Position numbers and translations under genes: made by a program
Part shown: positions 8,983 to 16,000 of the stretch, in pieces
Layout: the number at the start of each line of letters is the position of its first letter
How positions within the stretch are numbered: position 1 is the first letter of the stretch
The notes under the pieces: generated by a model
What the model was told of the DNA's origin: nothing
Database searches by the model: none
Seen by the model: the letters and a program-made list of their open reading frames with translations, nothing else
Assembly (NCBI GenBank): GCA_022652485.1
Contig: JALCRK010000020.1
Span: 1-58,796, forward strand
Reading direction: 5' to 3'
Source of the DNA: Sphingobium sp.
Lineage (GTDB): Bacteria > Pseudomonadota > Alphaproteobacteria > Sphingomonadales > Sphingomonadaceae
DNA: 58,796 nt

Positions 8983-9005
8983 AATGGTCTAGTTATGATA
9001 CCTAT
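8983..9005. promoter_or_regulatory. Operator upstream of the esterase gene
   Basis: AATGGTCT (8983-8990), a 7-bp spacer and ATACCTAT (8998-9005) match the shared operator at 6 and 7 of 8 arm positions. It lies 26 bp before the esterase ATG, a position where a bound repressor would block transcription. Confidence 0.5.
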
Positions 9006-9031
9006 AGGCGCAATATAACCATGGAGTCCCT

Positions 9032-9988
9032 ATGTTGCACCCCGCCCTCCGCAAGCTGCTGAACCCAATGGATAGTGGGCCGAGCACTCCGATAAATGTG
9101 GAAAATTTTTGCCCCATTGCGGCGAGACAGGCTTTCATGAAGGAAGTCGCAGAGCTGGATGCCAGGGCCACAACGCCTCCGCCGGACGTCGCGCACAAGG
9201 ACGTTCTGATTGCAGTTGATGACGAAAAAATCCGATGCAGAATCTATCGACCCGGATCTTTAACCGACACATCCGATGCTCCTGCCCTGCTATATCTCCA
9301 TGGCGGAGGATGGATTTACGGCAGCATCGAAAGTCATGACGCTATCTGCCGATTTCTGGCACATTATACTCCATGCGTTGTCTTTGTTCCCGAATATCGC
9401 CTCGCGCCGGAATGGCGTTTCCCAACCCCGCTCAATGATGCCTATGCAGCATATAAATGGATAATTGAGCACGCCGATGATCATGGAATTGATGGGAAGC
9501 GAGTAGCTGTTGCCGGAGACAGTGCGGGTGGCAATATGGCATTCGGGGTCAGCACTCTAGCTATTCGAAATGCTTTCAACCGCCCCTGCTTTCAGTTACT
9601 CGCCTATCCGGTCTGCAATCTGTTCGCGATAACGACATCCCGTGAAGATTTTCGGAACGGATATTGGCTGGACAACATCGACTTTCAGATCGAATGTTAT
9701 GTTCGATCCGACACTGACAGGCTTGATCCGCTCGCATCGATAGGATTAGCGCGAGATCTGTCTCAAATGCCCCCAACACGCATTATCACAGCAGGGTTCG
9801 ATCCGCTGCGCGATGAGGGGATTGCTCTTGGGGAGAGACTTGCGGCCAAAGGTGTGCAGACCGAAATTGTGAATTATCCAAGTTATATCCACGGATTCTT
9901 GTCTCTTCGTGGAATACTTCCTGAAATAGATGACGTATTAAAAGAATCTTCCTCATCTATATCAAGAGGATTACGTATATACCTATGA
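9032..9988 (+). CDS. Alpha/beta hydrolase, hormone-sensitive-lipase family esterase
   Basis: The 318-aa protein has the HSL-family oxyanion motif HGGG (YLHGGGWIYGS, near residue 90), the EYRLAPE motif, the nucleophile in GDSAGG (near residue 162), the acid in GFDPLRDEG and the catalytic histidine in YIHGFL. It should hydrolyse an ester or lactone in the cytoplasm. GGAG sits 5 bases before the ATG at 9032. It is divergent from the glutamine-synthetase-like operon and has its own operator copy. A Baeyer-Villiger monooxygenase in the same regulon would make the ester or lactone this enzyme opens, which is a common pairing. Confidence 0.88.
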   Translation: MLHPALRKLLNPMDSGPSTPINVENFCPIAARQAFMKEVAELDARATTPPPDVAHKDVLIAVDDEKIRCRIYRPGSLTDTSDAPALLYLHGGGWIYGSIESHDAICRFLAHYTPCVVFVPEYRLAPEWRFPTPLNDAYAAYKWIIEHADDHGIDGKRVAVAGDSAGGNMAFGVSTLAIRNAFNRPCFQLLAYPVCNLFAITTSREDFRNGYWLDNIDFQIECYVRSDTDRLDPLASIGLARDLSQMPPTRIITAGFDPLRDEGIALGERLAAKGVQTEIVNYPSYIHGFLSLRGILPEIDDVLKESSSSISRGLRIYL

Positions 9989-10017
9989 TATTCTGCTTAT
10001 AATACGGCAGAAATCTA

Positions 10018-10912
10018 GGCTCCGGACCCAATAATTGGATTTTCAAGGTGATCAGATTGTGATTCAACGCCTCGACGAGGAGGCGGTGATATGTCTGATT
10101 TCTTTTGGTTTTCTGATACGCAGTGGGCTCGGATCGAGCTGCTGCTTCCGACCGATGTGCGCGGCAAGGCACGTGTGGATGATCGTCGCGTGCTGAGCGG
10201 GATCGTCCACGCGCTTCGCTGCGGCGGGCGCTGGGCGGACTGTGCTGACGTCTATGGTCCGAAGAAAACGCTCTATAATCGGTTCGTCTGCTGGTCCGAG
10301 CGCGGGACTGGGAAGGCATTTTCAGTGCGCTGGCGGGCGCCGGCGACGCTCCAGATCGCCTGTTCATCGACAGTAGTTGCATCAAGGTCCACCGCTGCGC
10401 CGGTGGCAGAAAAGGGGGGCCTTGGCTCATGGTATCGGCCGCACGAAAGGTGGACGCAACACCAAGCTCCACGCGGTGTGCGACAAGAAAGGCCGCCCCT
10501 GTGTCCTGCTCCTGACGCCCGGCAACGTCCATGATTGCAAGGTCGCGCAGCTTTGCATCGAGGCCATGCCGCCCTCGGCCCAACTCGTCGCCGACAAAGG
10601 CAATGACAGCCAAGCCCTGCGCGAATGGCTGGATGAGCGCGGCACCAAGGCCGTCATCCCGCCGCGCAAAAACCGCCAGGTCCAGTACGATTACGATCGC
10701 GCAATCTACAAACAATGCAACGTCATCGAGCGCATGTTCTGCCGCTTCAAAGACTGGCGCCGCATCGCAACCCGCTTCGACCGCAACCTCAAGGCCCTGC
10801 GATGGCGAACACCCTATCAGGCCATCTGCGATGCATGGACAAAAGACTCATCGGTCTTCATAATCAACCCACACCACCTCATCCCGGGACCACACACCTA
10901 AGGTCCAGACGC
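10018..10912 (+). mobile_element. IS5-family insertion sequence, decayed copy
   Basis: An element of about 0.9 kb. The left end GGCTCCGGACCC (10018-10029) and the right end, read on the minus strand as GCGTCTGGACCT (10912-10901), are imperfect terminal repeats (8 of 12 matches). The transposase stop overlaps the right repeat. No clear target duplication is visible, so the exact ends are uncertain. It lies downstream of the esterase and does not interrupt a recognisable gene. Confidence 0.65.
10091..10901 (+). pseudogene. IS5-family transposase, frameshifted
   Basis: The first frame (from ATG 10091) gives FSDTQWARIELLLP and the helix-turn-helix start, as in IS427-type elements. At about 10311 the usual RGIWEG-type stretch is broken: GGGACTGGG reads as if one base was lost, and the expected continuation FSALAGAGDAPDRLFIDSS lies in another frame. 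At 10412-10421 an A4G6 run marks the usual OrfA/OrfB frameshift site of this group, after which GIGRTKGGRNTKLHAVCD and VIERMFCRFKDWRR follow to the stop at 10901. The A4G6 shift is normal for the group; the extra loss at 10311 should inactivate the copy. Confidence 0.75.
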
Positions 10913-10919
10913 ATGATAT

Positions 10920-10957
10920 AAAAAACCGGGATCAATAATATATTATATATCCCGGTT
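10920..10957 (-). terminator. Rho-independent terminator of the monooxygenase gene
   Basis: AACCGGGAT (10924-10932) pairs perfectly with ATCCCGGTT (10949-10957) around an AT-rich, partly self-complementary loop. On the minus strand the stem is followed by six T. It lies about 50 bp past the monooxygenase stop. Confidence 0.7.
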
Positions 10958-10989
10958 ACAAAATATATTTTAGCTCGATATTATCATAT

Positions 10990-11012
10990 TATATTGATAT
11001 GACATCAATATA
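10990..11012. repeat. Inverted repeat over the monooxygenase stop codon
   Basis: TATATTGAT (10990-10998) and ATCAATATA (11004-11012) are perfect 9-bp arms with a 5-bp loop. They include the stop codon at 11005-11007. It may stabilise the transcript end upstream of the terminator. Confidence 0.4.
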
Positions 11013-12657
11013 AGCGAAACCCCTTGTATTTACCCTCTGCCACTTCTTGGAGATGCTTTCGATACTGGGGATATCCTCCAGAATAGCATAGGAAGATGCG
11101 TTCGCCTGCCTCGTTTGTATATATATAACCAGAAGTCGGCGCCTTAATCATCAAAGTTTTTGCGGCGAGATTTTGCACCTCCTCCATCCATTTGGATTCA
11201 GCCTCACTGTCAGCTTCGATAAGTTTGATATCATTTTTTGTGAGGTAACTGATACACTCGGCTATCCAGTCAACGACCATCTCGGAGGACGAGAATACGT
11301 TCTGTAGCGCTCCCGGTCCACCCGGTCCATTTACTGCGAAAAGATTGGGCAAGCTGGACATTGCGATGCCGAGATAGGCTGAAGGCCGGGTCTTCCATTT
11401 TTCGCATAGGGTAATCCCGTCCGTACCTAAGATATCCATGGCGGCAAGCGCGCCGGTCATCGGCTCAAACCCGGTTGCCATTATTATAGCGTCGACCGAG
11501 TAGGTGGCCCGATCAGTGACAATCGCATACTCCGTAACCTTCTCGATTTTTTCCTCAAGCAAGCTTACCAATCGAACATTCGGACGATTGAAGAGTTCGT
11601 AGAAACCGCGATCCGTTGTGGCGAGACGCCGCGCATCCAGGGGATAACCATAGGGCATCAGTTTGCGTGCGATATCCGGGTCTTCAACAAGCTCGGCAAT
11701 TTTGCTGCGAATGAAGTCGGCGGCAATGGCATTGGACGCCTCGTCCGACGAAAGGTCGCTGAAACTCCGCATAAAATTGAGGCCACCATCCTCAGTCCAG
11801 CGACGCTCGAACTCAGCCTTCAACTCCGCCTCTGAAACCTCTGATGCCTTTGCGCTGTTCACGTCAAAAATGACGGCGCCTGGTGTTGAAAATTGCTCCT
11901 CCCGCAACGCCTTGTAATTGCTCTTCCAATTGGCTTCATATGCGGAGTCAACCAGGGCATTGGAGGTCGGAACGCTGAAATTGGGCGTCCTTTGAAAGAC
12001 TGTGATATCTTTTACACCGTCAACCAGATGGGGCAGAAGCTGGGTTCCTGATGCACCTGTTCCGATTAGTGCGACGGACTTGTCAGAAAGATCGATAGGA
12101 TGCTCAGGCCATGTAGCCGTAGAGTAGATCGGGCCTTTGAAATGATCTTGACCATTGAGATGAATTTCGCGCGGCTTGGAGAGCACCCCTGTAGCCATAA
12201 CACAGAAACGGGACTCACAGATGAAACCTGTACTGCTCGTCAAAATCCAGAGATTTCGTTCCGTATCGAAACGGGCGGATGTTATGCAGCAATTGAAGAT
12301 AATATCATCCCGCAACGAGAACCGATCCGCCACATGATTGAGATAGGCGAGAATTTCCTCTTGAGGTGCAAAGCGTTCAGTCCACCGCCACTCTTGTTCT
12401 AGCTCCGGAGAGAAGGAGTAGGAGTATTGAAAGCTCTCGATATCGCAACGCGCGCCGGGGTAGCGATTCCAAAACCAAGTGCCCCCCACCCCGCTGCCGG
12501 CTTCAATTATTTGGCAATTGAAACCCAACGCTCTCAATCGGTAAAGGGCATAGAGGCCTGCCAGGCCGGCTCCGACTATGGCGACATCCAGCCTCAAGGG
12601 AGTGTTGTTTTTGATTGGAGACTGCGGATTGGGGGCAGTATGCTCGCTATAAATCAT
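11005..12657 (-). CDS. Baeyer-Villiger-type flavin monooxygenase
   Basis: A 550-aa protein of the cyclohexanone/phenylacetone monooxygenase group. An FAD Rossmann motif (VGAGLAGLYALYRL, near residue 30) is followed by GGTWFWNRYPGARCDIES. The fingerprint region reads FKGPIYSTATWP, and the NADPH motif IGTGASGTQ and QRTPNFSVP follow. The family fingerprint is FxGxxxHxxxWP; here the histidine is serine. Such enzymes insert oxygen next to a ketone to give an ester or lactone. It lacks a clear ribosome site at 12657. The promoter contains several half-sites of the shared operator, tying it to the island's regulator. Activity on ketones is uncertain because of the substituted histidine. Confidence 0.85.
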   Translation of the reverse strand: MIYSEHTAPNPQSPIKNNTPLRLDVAIVGAGLAGLYALYRLRALGFNCQIIEAGSGVGGTWFWNRYPGARCDIESFQYSYSFSPELEQEWRWTERFAPQEEILAYLNHVADRFSLRDDIIFNCCITSARFDTERNLWILTSSTGFICESRFCVMATGVLSKPREIHLNGQDHFKGPIYSTATWPEHPIDLSDKSVALIGTGASGTQLLPHLVDGVKDITVFQRTPNFSVPTSNALVDSAYEANWKSNYKALREEQFSTPGAVIFDVNSAKASEVSEAELKAEFERRWTEDGGLNFMRSFSDLSSDEASNAIAADFIRSKIAELVEDPDIARKLMPYGYPLDARRLATTDRGFYELFNRPNVRLVSLLEEKIEKVTEYAIVTDRATYSVDAIIMATGFEPMTGALAAMDILGTDGITLCEKWKTRPSAYLGIAMSSLPNLFAVNGPGGPGALQNVFSSSEMVVDWIAECISYLTKNDIKLIEADSEAESKWMEEVQNLAAKTLMIKAPTSGYIYTNEAGERIFLCYSGGYPQYRKHLQEVAEGKYKGFRLY

Positions 12658-12667
12658 ATATTCGGGC

Positions 12668-12706
12668 CTTGGTATTATGGATTAATTTTTATACCATTAG
12701 ACCAAT
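12668..12706. promoter_or_regulatory. Cluster of operator half-sites upstream of the monooxygenase
   Basis: A left half-site CTTGGTAT (12668-12675) and two adjoining right half-sites, ATACCATT (12691-12698) and AGACCAAT (12699-12706), each match the shared operator at 7 of 8 positions. The spacing differs from the other three sites (15 bp instead of 7). The pair of adjoining right halves is also seen at 4464-4479. It lies 11-49 bp upstream of the start. Confidence 0.5.
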
Positions 12707-13264
12707 GAATTTACGCGCGCAACAATAATCAGGAAAATATGCCGCCAATCCACACCCGCGTATTCCGCCGTGTACACAGAGAAGGCATGTCGTGGTGATA
12801 ATCTGAGTATACGCCGTGTTTACCGGGATGTGAGGGAAAATGCCTTCTCTGGCGAACTGAAGGCGTGTCGGAATATCCTCACAGTCCCCATTAAGCCGCA
12901 ACGGCCGATCTCCGCCCGCCCCCTGTTTCGCTGCAGCCGGGCGCTGCTTCATTCCCCCACCATACGGATCGGCGCCAGCCTCGATTTCGCTTCGATGAAT
13001 GAGCCATGATCCTGGGCAGTCGATAGGGTGAATGGAGGCCTCTTTGTTAGCAAATGCAGCATAGGCATTTGCCGATATGGGTCATTTCCCGTCACTGGCA
13101 GCATAGGCCGTTTTCGTTCTTCGGAACCACGCTGGATTATCTTGGCTGCTAATGCTTTTGGTAAATCGGCTATACAGCTCCGTCATTAACGGCCAGACTG
13201 AACTTTCTGCTCGACGAATCGTGTAAAATCACGTCAAGTGAGGGTTTCTCTTGGGGAAGGGGAA
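12707..13264. other. Intergenic region upstream of the cAMP/secretion operon
   Basis: About 560 bp without a convincing gene. Short open frames here (for example 12770-13009) lack a ribosome site and resemble no family. The region contains a perfect inverted repeat at 13050-13072 and must hold the promoter of the seven-gene operon; no clear -35/-10 pair is evident. A palindrome TCAC-N5-GTGA at 13229-13241 has the wrong orientation and spacing for a CRP site. Confidence 0.5.
13050..13072. promoter_or_regulatory. Perfect inverted repeat, possible operator of the cAMP/secretion operon
   Basis: GCAAATGC (13050-13057) and GCATTTGC (13065-13072) are perfect 8-bp arms separated by 7 bp, about 190 bp upstream of the first gene. 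The geometry suits a dimeric regulator, but no regulator gene adjoins it. Confidence 0.4.
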
Positions 13265-15139
13265 ATGATGACTGCTGCGAGCCAATTAAGGGATGCAGGC
13301 CCGTTCGGCGATATTACCAAGCTTCCAATGCTTCGTTTTCTGAATGAATGTCAGCGGAAATATGCTGATGACCACAGTGGCCATGTGGCGGACTATATCC
13401 CCGAATTATTCAAGGCGAATCCCAACCATTTCGGCATCGCACTCGCCACGATAGACGGCCATGTGCACGAAGTCGGTGACACCAGCATACCGTTCACAAT
13501 CCAATCGGTCTCCAAAGCGTTTGTTTTCGCACTTGCGTTAGAATTTGTCGGTGCGGAAGAGGTGTCAGCTACCGTGGGTGTCGAGCCTTCCGGCGAAGCC
13601 TTCAATTCGATTCGCCTCGGCAATGACAACCGACCGTTCAATCCAATGGTCAATGCGGGGGCGATTGCCACCTCTGGCCTCATTCACCGCCACGACCCTG
13701 AGGCGGCCTTCGAGCGCGTGCGTGAATTCCTGGGCCAGTGCGCAGGCCGGGATCTCGACATCGACATGAAAGTCTATGAATCCGAGCGCGATACGGGGCA
13801 CAGAAACCGCGCCATCGCGTGGCTGTTGCGCAACAACGAAAAACTGTCGAGCGATGTTGATGCTGCGCTCGATGTCTATTTCCGGCAATGCTCGTTGTTG
13901 GTGACGGCGCGGGATCTCGCCGTAATGGGGGCCACACTGGCCTGTAACGGGATCAATCCGGTGACGGGCAAGGTCGTGATGCAGCCAGGAACGGTCGCCA
14001 AGACACTTTCCGTGATGGTGAGCGCGGGAATGTATGACTTCGCGGGGGAGTGGATCTTTCGCGTTGGTATGCCCGCCAAGAGCGGTGTCGGTGGCGGCAT
14101 TGTCGCCTCGCTTCCAGCCCAGTTCGGGCTGGGCACCTTCTCGCCGCCACTGGATGCACAGGGAAACAGCGTCCGCGGATTGCGGGCCTGCGAGTGGATA
14201 TCGGAGCATTTTGCGCTGCATATGATGCAACGCTATGGCGACCTTTCGAGCAACGTGGTCGCCAATTATCAGCTGGCACATATTGCCTCGCGGCGCAGCC
14301 GCCACCCATCGGAGCGCGCCTTGCTCGACAAGCACGCCAGCAGCGCGCGTATATTGGAGCTTGCAGGCGCCCTGAACTTCGGTTCGCTCGATTATGTCAG
14401 CCGGGCCATCGCGCAGGATCAAGCCCTGGAAATGCTGATCCTCGATTTTTCCAGGGTAACCGCTATCTCCAGCGGAGCGATGACCTTGCTCAAATCCCTG
14501 GTGACGATCGTCAAGGAGGCGGGTGGGCGCGTCATCATCTCCGGCATCAAGCCGCAGAGCCTGATCGAGCAGGCATTCGAAACCAACTTTGCCGTCGAAG
14601 GCGACAAGCCGATCTATTTCTCCAATCTGGACGACGCGATGATCTGGGCTGAAGATCAGATCATTTTCCGGCGTGGCGGTTTTGAGCATATCTCGGAGGG
14701 CGTAGACCTTGAAGAGCAGGAACTGCTGCTCAATCTGAAACCGGAGACACTGGACGAAATCCGCACCTTCATCCGCGAAGAGACCTTCCGAACGGGCGCA
14801 AAGATTATTGAGGCCGGCAGCACAGCGGACAGTATATTTTTCGTGCAAAAGGGCATGGTCAGCATCAAGCTCGCCAGCGGTACGCGGCTGAGCACGCTCG
14901 GGCCCGGAACATGCTTTGGTGAACTCGCCCTCTTGCCTGGAGGCGCCACCCGCAGTGCCGACGTCATTGCGGACACGCCCGTCACATGCCTTACGCTGTC
15001 GCTAACGGACTACGAAGCCGTCTGCCGCAAGGACGCGGCTGTGCGGGCCATCATCATGGGCAATCTTTCCGCATTGGTTGCCGAGAGGCTGAAACAGGCC
15101 AATGCGAAAATCGCTACGCTGACTTCTCCCAATGGCTGA
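13265..15139 (+). CDS. Glutaminase A fused to STAS and cyclic-nucleotide-binding domains
   Basis: About 624 aa in three parts. Residues about 10-310 are a serine-type glutaminase (glutamine to glutamate plus ammonia): SVSK catalytic pair near residue 82, GVEPSGEAFNS, NAGAIATSG, YESERDTGHRN, YFRQCS and MPAKSGVGGGI. Residues about 355-455 are a STAS domain. Residues about 480-600 are a cyclic-nucleotide-binding domain whose phosphate-binding loop FGELALLPGGATRSA keeps the conserved E and R. A GGGGAAGGGG ribosome site favours the ATG at 13265 or 13268 over the in-frame GTG at 13238. The operon also encodes an adenylate cyclase and a cAMP phosphodiesterase, so allosteric control of glutaminase by cAMP is likely but unproven. 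Confidence 0.88.
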   Translation: MMTAASQLRDAGPFGDITKLPMLRFLNECQRKYADDHSGHVADYIPELFKANPNHFGIALATIDGHVHEVGDTSIPFTIQSVSKAFVFALALEFVGAEEVSATVGVEPSGEAFNSIRLGNDNRPFNPMVNAGAIATSGLIHRHDPEAAFERVREFLGQCAGRDLDIDMKVYESERDTGHRNRAIAWLLRNNEKLSSDVDAALDVYFRQCSLLVTARDLAVMGATLACNGINPVTGKVVMQPGTVAKTLSVMVSAGMYDFAGEWIFRVGMPAKSGVGGGIVASLPAQFGLGTFSPPLDAQGNSVRGLRACEWISEHFALHMMQRYGDLSSNVVANYQLAHIASRRSRHPSERALLDKHASSARILELAGALNFGSLDYVSRAIAQDQALEMLILDFSRVTAISSGAMTLLKSLVTIVKEAGGRVIISGIKPQSLIEQAFETNFAVEGDKPIYFSNLDDAMIWAEDQIIFRRGGFEHISEGVDLEEQELLLNLKPETLDEIRTFIREETFRTGAKIIEAGSTADSIFFVQKGMVSIKLASGTRLSTLGPGTCFGELALLPGGATRSADVIADTPVTCLTLSLTDYEAVCRKDAAVRAIIMGNLSALVAERLKQANAKIATLTSPNG

Positions 15140-15154
15140 TCCGGGCAACCTCCC

Positions 15155-16000
15155 ATGCTGATCGCGCAAATCACCGATCTTCACATCGGGTTCGAGGAGG
15201 ACAACCCTGACGAACTTAATATCCAGAGGTTGAGAGCCGTGCTGGAGAGTCTGAGAGCTCTCGACCGCGCACCGGATCTGGTGCTTGCAACCGGCGATCT
15301 GACCGACAATGGCACCCTCCAATCCTACAAAGATTTGAAAGCCATATTTGAGGATTGCCCCTGGCCTGTTTGGCCTTCACTCGGCAACCACGATGTTCGG
15401 GACAATTTCCTCGGGGTTTTCCGGGATATTCCGCACAGCAATGGATTTGCCCACTATGTGATCGAAGACGGTGCCGTGCGTATTGTGGTGCTCGATACGC
15501 TGGAGGAAGGGAGGCATGGCGGCGGCTTTTGCGATGCCCGCGCGCAGTGGCTTGATCAGCGACTTGCCGAGGCGCCCGATCGCCCGACGCTCGTCGTCGC
15601 GCATCATCCCCCTATCCCAACCGGCATCGACTGGATGACGATCGGCCCGAACGAGGCATGGGCGGGGCGGCTGGCGGATGTTCTTGCAGGGCATCCACAT
15701 GTCCTCAAGCTGGTTACCGGCCATATCCACCGGGCAATCAGCGCTCAGCGGGGACGGACCCCGGTCTGGGTCTCGCCATCGGTGGCGCCGCAGGTCGCCC
15801 TGTGCCTCAACCCCATCACCGACATACCCGACGACAGGCCTCTCATCGCTGCCGAAGATCCCGGCTATTCCCTGCATTATTGGGATGGCACCACACTCAT
15901 CAGCCATGCGGCAAGTGCAAACCATGCGCCCGTGCTGGCCCGGTACGGCGCCCATATGCGACCGTTGATATCCGGGCTTCTGGAAGAGAAACGATCATGA
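15155..16000 (+). CDS. cpdA: cAMP phosphodiesterase-like metallophosphoesterase (CpdA type)
   Basis: The 281-aa protein has all class III phosphodiesterase metal motifs in order: ITDLHIG (D-x-H) at the start, ATGDLTDNG, GNHDVRDN, VAHHPP and TGHIHR. This matches CpdA, which hydrolyses 3',5'-cAMP in the cytoplasm; the family also includes other metallophosphoesterases. It follows the glutaminase fusion by 15 bp, and its stop overlaps the exoprotein start (ATGA at 15997-16000). An adenylate cyclase later in the operon would supply the substrate, which strengthens the cAMP assignment. Confidence 0.85.
   Translation: MLIAQITDLHIGFEEDNPDELNIQRLRAVLESLRALDRAPDLVLATGDLTDNGTLQSYKDLKAIFEDCPWPVWPSLGNHDVRDNFLGVFRDIPHSNGFAHYVIEDGAVRIVVLDTLEEGRHGGGFCDARAQWLDQRLAEAPDRPTLVVAHHPPIPTGIDWMTIGPNEAWAGRLADVLAGHPHVLKLVTGHIHRAISAQRGRTPVWVSPSVAPQVALCLNPITDIPDDRPLIAAEDPGYSLHYWDGTTLISHAASANHAPVLARYGAHMRPLISGLLEEKRS

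Noticed and set aside
12770..13009. 79-codon open frame upstream of the glutaminase operon
   Set aside because: No ribosome site, no recognisable motif, and it lies over a region better explained as promoter and leader.
13229..13241. TCAC-N5-GTGA palindrome near the operon start as a CRP site
   Set aside because: The half-sites are in the opposite order to TGTGA-N6-TCACA and the spacer differs; it also lies directly before the ribosome site.
13565..14848. 427-codon minus-strand frame opposite the glutaminase gene
   Set aside because: It is a shadow of the strong plus-strand gene; its translation shows no family pattern.
15658..15996. Longer amino-terminal form of the TPS exoprotein
   Set aside because: This part overlaps the cpdA gene in another frame, and only the ATG at 15997 gives a signal peptide and coupled start.
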